This document shows positions 58,482-64,000 of a stretch of 64,000 nt of DNA, piece by piece. Position 1 is the stretch's first letter. The number at the start of each line of letters is the position of its first letter. The position numbers and the translations under genes are program-made. The notes below the pieces were generated by a model that saw nothing but the letters and a program-made list of their open reading frames with translations, made no database searches and had not been told where the DNA came from. Source of the DNA: Mucilaginibacter boryungensis (GTDB lineage Bacteria; Bacteroidota; Bacteroidia; Sphingobacteriales; Sphingobacteriaceae); assembly GCF_015221995.1 (NCBI RefSeq), contig NZ_JADFFM010000002.1, forward strand, positions 682,001 to 746,000. Direction: 5' to 3'.

Positions 58482-58511
58482 CAAATCTACAAAAAAATAA
58501 GGCTGTGCAAA
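58482..58511 (-). promoter_or_regulatory. Promoter of the tRNA-tuf superoperon (TTTG-N18-TAGATTTG)
   Basis: On the minus strand TTTG (58511-58508), an 18-base spacer and TAGATTTG (58489-58482) match the Bacteroidota promoter well. Transcription would begin near 58476, about 70 bases before tRNA-Thr(TGT). The leader contains a small CCCTT-TCGG-AAGGG hairpin. Confidence 0.75.
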
Positions 58512-58524
58512 ATTTTTTTCCAAA

Positions 58525-58557
58525 AAAAATCGGCAGGTGTTTTACCTGCCGATTTTT
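58525..58557 (-). terminator. Bidirectional terminator after hpf
   Basis: AAAAATCGGCAGGT and ACCTGCCGATTTTT form a 14-pair stem with a 5-base loop, with T-runs on both sides. It lies 24 bases beyond the hpf stop and separates the rpsU-xerC-hpf unit from the tRNA-tuf promoter. Confidence 0.85.
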
Positions 58558-58581
58558 GTTCTTTTTTAACTCGTGCTTTTA

Positions 58582-58929
58582 TTAAAATTCTTCCTCTGTT
58601 GCAGCCAAAACGGCTTTTTTGGCAACTTCGGCTGCTATAGTTTTCTTTTGCTTATGTTTATCAATTTGTTTCCTAAGGCTTTCAAGGGCCAAATCGGTGG
58701 CCTCCTCAAACGTTTTGCATTGCTCTTTTGCAAACAACAGGTTACCCGGTAGCTGTATTTTTATTTCCGATATTTTGTTTGCTTCGTCTTCCACGTTCTC
58801 TAATTTTAAGTAGACTTCGCCGCTGATTATCTTATCATAAAACTGATCAAGCTTATCAGCTTTCTTCTGGATAAAATCTAATAACTTTCTGTCTGCTGTA
58901 AAATGAATTGATTGAACTGTGATCTTCAT
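58582..58929 (-). CDS. hpf: Ribosome hibernation promoting factor (HPF/RaiA family, short form)
   Basis: This 115-residue protein matches the short HPF/YfiA fold that binds the 30S decoding site in resting cells. It opens KITVQSIHFTADRKLLDFIQKKADKL, then SGEVYLKLENVEDEANKISEIKIQLPGN and FEEATDLALESLRKQIDKHKQK. It lacks the C-terminal dimerisation domain of long HPF. The ATG at 58929 has an exact GAGGAGG Shine-Dalgarno 5 bases upstream, which is rare in Bacteroidota. xerC ends 17 bases before it. Confidence 0.92.
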   Translation of the reverse strand: MKITVQSIHFTADRKLLDFIQKKADKLDQFYDKIISGEVYLKLENVEDEANKISEIKIQLPGNLLFAKEQCKTFEEATDLALESLRKQIDKHKQKKTIAAEVAKKAVLAATEEEF

Positions 58930-58934
58930 TGTTT

Positions 58935-58941
58935 CCTCCTC
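58935..58941 (-). promoter_or_regulatory. Strong Shine-Dalgarno of hpf
   Basis: GAGGAGG on the minus strand, with a 5-base spacer to the ATG, is complementary to the CCUCC core of 16S rRNA. It lies between the xerC stop and the hpf start, while other genes checked in this window (tuf, rplK, rplJ, nusG, xerC, gmd, miaA) lack such a motif. Confidence 0.8.
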
Positions 58942-58946
58942 TTTTG

Positions 58947-59831
58947 TTACGCCTTTGGATGGGCTTGTTTATAAATAGACTTTAATCTCTCCACGGAGTT
59001 GTGGGTGTATACTTGCGTAGCGCTTAAGTTAGCATGGCCTAAAAGCTCTTTTATGGCATTCAGGTCGGCTCCTTTATTTAAAAGGCTGGTGGCAAATGTA
59101 TGCCGCAGCACATGCGGGCTTCTTTTGTTTTGGGTTGATATTTCTGAAAGGTATCTGCGCACTATATTATAAATTAGTTTCGGATAAGCATTTGCCCCTT
59201 TATTGGTAACGACGAGTGTTAGGGAATTGTTATTAAATTTTTCACTTTTTTTTAATTCCAGGTATTCCGCTATTACACGCTTCAACTCTTTATTAATCGG
59301 GATGATCCGTTCTTTTTTACGCTTGCCTAAAACCTTAATAGTACCCTCGTATACATTAATATCCGTTTCCTTTAGCCCCACCAGTTCGGCCAGGCGTATG
59401 CCGGTACCAAACAGCATCTCCAGTATCAGTTTATCGCGGGTACCTTCAAAACCGGCATCAAAACCAGTATCCAACAAGTGGTCAAGCTTATCGGTTTCTA
59501 CCACTACAGGCAATTTTTTAGGCGTTTTGGGTGTCTGTATTTTGGCGGTGGGATTGCTATCGATCACATCGCTTTGCAGTAAAAATTTAAAGTATTTGCG
59601 CAGCACGGCTGTTTTTCGGTTTACCGTGCGGGCTGTTATATCATTATCCATCATATCTACCATCCAGTTGCGGATGTGGTGATGGGTTATTTCGTTAGGA
59701 TGGGTAATTGTTTGTTCGGGATGGTTAACGTGGGCAAAAAATTGCTCCAGGTCGGCTTTATAGGCGGAAACGGTGTGTGGCGAATACCGTTTTTCAAATT
59801 GCAAATAGGTAATGAACCGCTCTAAAAACAT
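58947..59831 (-). CDS. xerC: Tyrosine recombinase XerC-type
   Basis: This 294-residue tyrosine recombinase has all six catalytic residues: Arg146 (GTGIRLAEL), Lys170 (VLGKRKK), His240 and Arg243 (SPHVLRHTFAT), His266 (LLGHANL) and Tyr275 (TQVYTHNS). The N-terminal core-binding domain (about 1-95) is the SAM-like fold of XerC/XerD. It sits between rpsU and hpf, with no integrase-associated att sites or mobile genes nearby, so it is the housekeeping recombinase that resolves chromosome dimers rather than a phage integrase. Confidence 0.9.
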   Translation of the reverse strand: MFLERFITYLQFEKRYSPHTVSAYKADLEQFFAHVNHPEQTITHPNEITHHHIRNWMVDMMDNDITARTVNRKTAVLRKYFKFLLQSDVIDSNPTAKIQTPKTPKKLPVVVETDKLDHLLDTGFDAGFEGTRDKLILEMLFGTGIRLAELVGLKETDINVYEGTIKVLGKRKKERIIPINKELKRVIAEYLELKKSEKFNNNSLTLVVTNKGANAYPKLIYNIVRRYLSEISTQNKRSPHVLRHTFATSLLNKGADLNAIKELLGHANLSATQVYTHNSVERLKSIYKQAHPKA

Positions 59832-59917
59832 AAAAACTATTTATACATCCGGAGAATGAATGTACAAATAGTTTTTTTATATTTTTTCAGAAAAAGTGAA
59901 AATTCTTTTAACGGAAC

Positions 59918-60109
59918 TTACAGCGTTTCTGCGTTCATGTTTTGTTTGTATATGGCGTGTTTGATCTCGTGCCTGCGGGCAACAGATTTTTTCTCGAAAG
60001 CCTGGCGTGAGCGGAGCTCGCGTAAGACACCTGTTTTCTCAAATTTCTTTTTAAAGCGTTTTAATGCTTTGTCTAATGATTCGCCGTCTTTTACGTTGAT
60101 AATGATCAT
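59918..60109 (-). CDS. rpsU: 30S ribosomal protein S21
   Basis: This 63-residue basic protein of the small subunit has the pattern IINVKDGESLDKALKRFKKKFEKTGVL, then RSRQAFEKKSVARRHEIKHA. Tyr54 lies at the position that, as recalled for Flavobacterium johnsoniae, packs against the anti-Shine-Dalgarno of 16S rRNA. The ATG at 60109 is preceded by an unusually strong AAAGGAGGT. xerC follows after 86 bases. The family is autoregulated in Bacteroidota according to published work recalled from memory. Confidence 0.95.
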   Translation of the reverse strand: MIIINVKDGESLDKALKRFKKKFEKTGVLRELRSRQAFEKKSVARRHEIKHAIYKQNMNAETL

Positions 60110-60120
60110 AATCCTAATAT

Positions 60121-60129
60121 ACCTCCTTT
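60121..60129 (-). promoter_or_regulatory. Strong Shine-Dalgarno of rpsU
   Basis: AAAGGAGGT on the minus strand, 11 bases from the ATG, is a near-complete match to the anti-Shine-Dalgarno. Such motifs are nearly absent elsewhere in this window. In Flavobacterium the rpsU site of this type mediates feedback by S21 levels. Confidence 0.8.
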
Positions 60130-60138
60130 CAGGGACGG

Positions 60139-60146
60139 CAAATGTA
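60139..60146 (-). promoter_or_regulatory. Putative -7 box (TACATTTG) of rpsU
   Basis: TACATTTG on the minus strand lies 29 bases before the rpsU ATG and just upstream of its Shine-Dalgarno. No clear -33 element was found. Confidence 0.45.
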
Positions 60147-60471
60147 AGTAATTGTTTTTGAATGTGAAAGGGTTGATCGCTATTTTTGGTTTTATCCCGA
60201 TAATAGTAGTCCTTTCTATTCCCGTTTCCCCCAATTGGTATTAAATTATCATTTTATCAAGAATAAAAACTCAATTGGAAAGCAGCAATATTCAAGGCGT
60301 TGCCTACGGCCCACAAAATAAAGAAAGGGCGCACCAAATTAATGGTGGTTTTGTTAATGAAACCGGGGAAATTTGACCTGATCAAAAAAAATTAAATAAT
60401 AATTAAAATTTATATAACCTTTTAAAAAGGTTTTCCGTAAAAGTACCCGGAGCGTTTAATTATAATTGGTT
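60147..60471. other. Non-coding stretch between the hybrid kinase and rpsU
   Basis: No convincing gene. On the minus strand an open stretch of ~40 codons (60388-60257) ends with a hydrophobic run, ILWAVGNALNIAAFQ, reminiscent of a membrane-protein end, but it has no start and is probably chance or a repeat fragment. A short CCTTTTAAAAAGG palindrome lies at about 60419-60431. Confidence 0.4.
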
Positions 60472-60503
60472 AAAGGCAGTGTTATTGAAAAATAACCTGC
60501 CTT
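60472..60503 (-). terminator. Terminator after the hybrid histidine kinase
   Basis: AAAGGCA with TGCCTTT, extended by GTTATT/AATAAC around a GAAA loop, lies immediately beyond the kinase stop at 60507. The T7 run is on the plus strand; on the minus strand only three T follow, so termination of the kinase gene may be partial. Confidence 0.55.
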
Positions 60504-60506
60504 TTT

Positions 60507-63500
60507 TTATTGCTTTTGATAGCGGCTTAATTTCTCGAAAAGCGTTTTCGGGTCAAATGGTTTCAGTATATAATCGTTCATACCCGCATCGCCAATCTGA
60601 TCCATCTGGCTGTTTAGCATAGATGCGGTAAGGGCAATTATAGGTAATTGTTGAAAATAGGGTTGCTGTATGCCGCGGATAACCCCGGTAGCCTCAAGCC
60701 CACCCATTTCGGGCATATGTATATCCATCAACACAACATCGTAGTTCTGATTTTCTTTTACTTTATTTATTGCTTCCACACCATTCTCGGCAAAGTCTGC
60801 AGTGGCGCCCCATTTCTTTAATACTTTATTTATTAGCAACCTGTTAATCTGGTTATCATCAACCACAAGGGCATGAATTTTTAGTCCTTCTTCCACTTTA
60901 TTATTTTTGTTTACCGAATGATCGATAGTTTTTTTAAACGTAACGGTGAACCAGAAAGTTGATCCTTGCCCCAATACACTATCCACATTAATGCGCGAGT
61001 CGTGCAAAGTTACCAATCGTTTACTTATTGCCAAACCCAAGCCTGTACCGCCATATTTTCGGGTGGTATCCGTATCCGCCTGTTTCCACAACTCAAATAT
61101 AGTATTAATCTTGTCGCTTGCAATACCAATACCTGTATCGGTTACGGCAAAACGTATCCGTACATTTTCAGGTGTTTCCTCTATTAATTTCAGGTCAATA
61201 GTAACACCGCCCTTGTCGGTAAATTTAACAGCATTGCTGGCCAGGTTTAGCAATATTTGTATCAGTCGTGTGCTATCGCCAATCACAGTCTCAGGGACGC
61301 CTTTATCAATATGCGATTTTATATAGATATCTTTATCCTGAGCTTTAAACCGCATGGTTGAAACCACACCCTGCACCAATTCATGCAGCTTAACGTCGGC
61401 TCTTTCCAGTTGCACATTACCCGTCTCCATTTTAGTAAAGTCAAGCACGTCATTAATCAGCACCATCAGGTTATCGGCCGAGAATTTAAGAACGTTCAGG
61501 TTTTCCCTTTGCGATGGCAGCGGGTTATCTTTCAGTAATAAATGCGATATACCTATTACCGCGTTTAACGGTGTACGTATCTCGTGGCTCATTACCGATA
61601 TGAACATTTCTTTCGTGCGGCCTAACTGCAGGGCTTCTTCTTTGGCTGCTATCAGTTCAAGTTCAGCCTTTTTCTTCGAGGTTATATCAATAATAACTTC
61701 AATATATTTTTCAACTTTACCGTTATTATTTTCAATTACAGAATTGATCACCGTAATCCATAACGGTTGCCCATCTTTACGGTACACCAGCAGGTCGACC
61801 TCAAAAGACTGCTTATTTTTTGATAACTCGCGCGATTTTTGGATAATGCCTACATCTGTAAGTTCGCCTTTCAAAACATCGCCCAGGTGATAGTTTTTAA
61901 CATCGGCCAAAGTATAACCGGTAATACGTGTAAAGGCATCGTTCACCCATTCTATGTGGCCTTCACCATCGTTTATCACTACTCCGCTCATAGTATTGCT
62001 TGCTACTAGCGATAGCATCTCTATTTGCTGGTCTACTTTTTTACGTTCGGTAATATCAACTATTACGCCTATCTGCCGTTCAATATCCCCATTTTCATTA
62101 AACAGCGGGTTATTTGAAAGATATACCCAAATAGGCGTTTTATCTTTTTTATAGATCTTTATCTCAACTTCGTAAGGCTTTTGCTGACGGGTAAGTTCAA
62201 CGGCTTTGTTAAACACATTCATATCCGTATCCTCGCCCAGTAAGGTGGTACCGAATATTTTGCCTTTCATTTCTTCCAGCGAGTAGCCGGTAATTTTTTC
62301 AAAGGCCTCGTTCATCCAGGTAACCCTGCCATCTTTATCGCGCACAAGGAACCCGCTTGGCGATTTTTTTGCAGCGAACGAAAGGATATTCAAATCGTTT
62401 TCTGCAATCTTCCGGTCGGTAATGTCAACCAGTATTTTAATATATTTCTCTACCTTCCCTTCATCGTCCAGTATAACCGAATTGATAAAGGATATCCATA
62501 GCAGCTTGCCTTTTTTAGTTTTTATCTGCAGGTCAATTTCAAATGGTTTTTTGGTTTTCAGCAGGCTATTTATTTTTTCTACAACAGCAGGGTCTTCATA
62601 ATCACCTTTCAATATGGTGCTTAGCTGCTTATTATATACTTCATCTAAATCAAACCCGGTAATTTTTGTGAACGCCCTGTTTATCCAGACTGTATTATTA
62701 TTTTCATCCATAATGGCCACGCCATTACTTATTCTACTGGCCACTAACGATAGTTGCTCCAGTTCGGCTAGCAATTTCTTCTGATAGGTGATATCGCGGC
62801 CACTGGTGTACCATTTGCCATCTTTTATACTAACCGACCAGCATATCCACCTGATGTCGCCATTACGGTTGGCTATCTCCGATTCGATTTCGGCAGAATG
62901 ATATTTATCCGGTTCGTTTATAAGCTGTTCAAGCTTTGTAAGATCGATATGGCTATTAAAAAAATTCCATACGGGCATGCCAATAGCCTCTTCAGGGGCA
63001 TAGCCTAATACAGGGGTAACCGCATTGTTTATCAGTTCTATTTTGTTTTCACTGTTAATTATGCAATGAATATCGGGCGAGTTATTAAAAAGGTTAAAGA
63101 ACTCTTTATGCCGCAAAACAGTTTCTTCTAATTCTTTTTTTTGTTTCCGGATGGTAAGGTGGGAAATAACTTCACGGGCCAGTATCAGCAAAGCTTCACG
63201 CTGTTCTGGTGTTAAGTGGCGTGGTACAGAATCCAGCACACATAACGAACCTAGTTTAAATCCGTTTTCATCAATAAGGGGCGCACCGGCATAAAACCTG
63301 ATACCGGGTTCGGCTATTACCGATTTGTGTTTGCTGAATTTTTTATCGGCCCGGGCATCCGGCACCTCCATTAGCGTATCTGTTTGAATAGTATAGTGGC
63401 AAAAGGAATCGGCCCTTGATGATTCCTGGTAGCCAGTCCCTATTTTAGACTTCACCCATTCCCTGTCACCATCTATCAGCGTAATTAATGCAATAGGCGC

Positions 63501-63632
63501 CTGGCAAATGTATGATGCTAAACGGGTTAGGGCATCATATTCCTGTTCAGGCGCACTATCTAAAATTTCGTATGATTTTAGTGCAGCAAGTCGCTTTTGC
63601 TCATAAGCAGTAATGGGGTAACTCTCTGCCAC
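60507..63632 (-). CDS. Hybrid histidine kinase with GAF and four PAS domains
   Basis: This 1041-residue cytosolic sensor has an N-terminal GAF-like domain (about 20-165), then four PAS domains (about 170-290, 290-410, 410-530, 535-655), the last three very alike (ITGxxLxxVxN and KYIxxxxDIT repeats). HisKA carries the phospho-accepting His683 (MSHEIRTPLNAV), HATPase the N-box NLASNAVKFT (~796) and GTGLGLAIS, and a receiver with Asp970 (VVLMDIHMPEMGG) follows. There is no transmembrane segment and no output domain, so a separate HPt protein or regulator is expected. It lies 11 bases downstream of glyA. Confidence 0.92.
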   Translation of the reverse strand: MAESYPITAYEQKRLAALKSYEILDSAPEQEYDALTRLASYICQAPIALITLIDGDREWVKSKIGTGYQESSRADSFCHYTIQTDTLMEVPDARADKKFSKHKSVIAEPGIRFYAGAPLIDENGFKLGSLCVLDSVPRHLTPEQREALLILAREVISHLTIRKQKKELEETVLRHKEFFNLFNNSPDIHCIINSENKIELINNAVTPVLGYAPEEAIGMPVWNFFNSHIDLTKLEQLINEPDKYHSAEIESEIANRNGDIRWICWSVSIKDGKWYTSGRDITYQKKLLAELEQLSLVASRISNGVAIMDENNNTVWINRAFTKITGFDLDEVYNKQLSTILKGDYEDPAVVEKINSLLKTKKPFEIDLQIKTKKGKLLWISFINSVILDDEGKVEKYIKILVDITDRKIAENDLNILSFAAKKSPSGFLVRDKDGRVTWMNEAFEKITGYSLEEMKGKIFGTTLLGEDTDMNVFNKAVELTRQQKPYEVEIKIYKKDKTPIWVYLSNNPLFNENGDIERQIGVIVDITERKKVDQQIEMLSLVASNTMSGVVINDGEGHIEWVNDAFTRITGYTLADVKNYHLGDVLKGELTDVGIIQKSRELSKNKQSFEVDLLVYRKDGQPLWITVINSVIENNNGKVEKYIEVIIDITSKKKAELELIAAKEEALQLGRTKEMFISVMSHEIRTPLNAVIGISHLLLKDNPLPSQRENLNVLKFSADNLMVLINDVLDFTKMETGNVQLERADVKLHELVQGVVSTMRFKAQDKDIYIKSHIDKGVPETVIGDSTRLIQILLNLASNAVKFTDKGGVTIDLKLIEETPENVRIRFAVTDTGIGIASDKINTIFELWKQADTDTTRKYGGTGLGLAISKRLVTLHDSRINVDSVLGQGSTFWFTVTFKKTIDHSVNKNNKVEEGLKIHALVVDDNQINRLLINKVLKKWGATADFAENGVEAINKVKENQNYDVVLMDIHMPEMGGLEATGVIRGIQQPYFQQLPIIALTASMLNSQMDQIGDAGMNDYILKPFDPKTLFEKLSRYQKQ

Positions 63633-63643
63633 AATGCTTTTCT

Positions 63644-64000
63644 TTACTTATACAACGGAAATTTTTCCGTCAATGTGTGAACATGTTTACGTATCTTCTT
63701 TAGTGAATGTTCATCTTCGGGCGCATTAATTACGGCATCAATCAGTTCTACTATCTGTTCCATTTGCTTCTCTTTCATGCCGCGGGTAGTAACAGCCGCA
63801 GTACCCACACGTATACCCGATGTTACAAATGGCGATTTATCATCATAAGGCACCATGTTTTTATTTACGGTAATATCGGCATTTACCAAAGCATTCTCGG
63901 CTGCCTTGCCAGTTATATTTTTATTCCGCAGGTCTATCAGTATCAAATGGTTATCTGTACCGCCCGATACAATATCGTAGCCACGGGCAACTAATGCTTT
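63644..64000 (-). CDS. glyA: Serine hydroxymethyltransferase, C-terminal part (partial)
   Basis: This is the last ~118 codons of the PLP enzyme that interconverts serine and glycine with tetrahydrofolate; the gene continues past the right edge. The frame shows [16 protein letters not shown] at the start, [30 protein letters not shown] in the middle, and the family C-terminal helices to the stop at 63644. The ATG at 63946 is internal. The catalytic lysine lies outside the window. The hybrid kinase begins 11 bases after its end. Confidence 0.95.
   Translation of the reverse strand, partial: KALVARGYDIVSGGTDNHLILIDLRNKNITGKAAENALVNADITVNKNMVPYDDKSPFVTSGIRVGTAAVTTRGMKEKQMEQIVELIDAVINAPEDEHSLKKIRKHVHTLTEKFPLYK

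Noticed and set aside
58947..59831. xerC as a phage or island integrase
   Set aside because: It sits in a housekeeping context with rpsU and hpf, and no attachment repeats or mobile genes were found around it.
61354..61890. Plus-strand 178-codon reading opposite the hybrid kinase
   Set aside because: Antisense to clear PAS/HisKA sequence with no promoter or recognised domain.

Overview
The window reads as a chromosomal piece of a Bacteroidota bacterium, most like the Sphingobacteriaceae (Mucilaginibacter/Pedobacter type). This is inferred from gene content, not from a database search. The supports are lineage-type -7 promoter boxes (TAnnTTTG), mostly A-rich start regions without Shine-Dalgarno sequences, a DUF3467 gene just downstream of rpoC, many lipoproteins, and Bacteroidota-style Wza/Wzc/Wzi proteins. 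No transposase, phage, plasmid or CRISPR element was seen.

Bases 1-16855 are mixed housekeeping genes, mostly on the + strand: the end of dnaE, a flavin reductase, a DUF47 protein, a glutaminyl cyclase lipoprotein, a small HhH protein, gyrB, an OmpH/Skp lipoprotein, guanine deaminase, two outlying glycosyltransferases, an ATPase, an Hsp15-like S4 protein, dapD, tsaC, a CCA-adding-type enzyme, a pRiA4b ORF-3 family protein and miaA.

Bases 16870-43942 hold a large exopolysaccharide/capsule cluster, almost entirely on the - strand. In transcription order it runs: export lipoprotein (Wza), chain-length regulator and tyrosine autokinase (Wzc) with a Gly-Tyr tail, flippase (Wzx), acyltransferase, epimerase and a glycosyltransferase. 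Then comes a LicD transferase with a class II aldolase, FGGY kinase, iron-type alcohol dehydrogenase and nucleotidyltransferase. It continues with a Wzy-like polymerase, more glycosyltransferases, a GH99-like lipoprotein, a Gfo/Idh oxidoreductase paired with an aldo/keto-reductase-like protein, Wzi, and nucleotide-sugar genes (rfbD, rfbA, gmd, fcl). One + strand gene, a glycerophosphodiesterase-like lipoprotein, interrupts the cluster behind a 693-base non-coding stretch. The LicD block looks like a route to an activated polyol or similar phosphate that is added to the polymer, and it is the most interesting part of the window.

Bases 44889-58407 (- strand) are the tRNA-tuf-secE-nusG-rplKAJL-rpoBC superoperon, in the order tRNA-Thr, Tyr, Gly, Thr, tuf, tRNA-Trp, secE, nusG, rplK, rplA, rplJ, rplL, rpoB, rpoC. 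A well-formed Bacteroidota promoter precedes the first tRNA. Short AT-rich repeats sit in several intergenic gaps.

Bases 58582-60109 hold rpsU-xerC-hpf, where rpsU and hpf both carry strong Shine-Dalgarno sequences that are unusual for this lineage. The window ends with a four-PAS hybrid histidine kinase and the C-terminal end of glyA.
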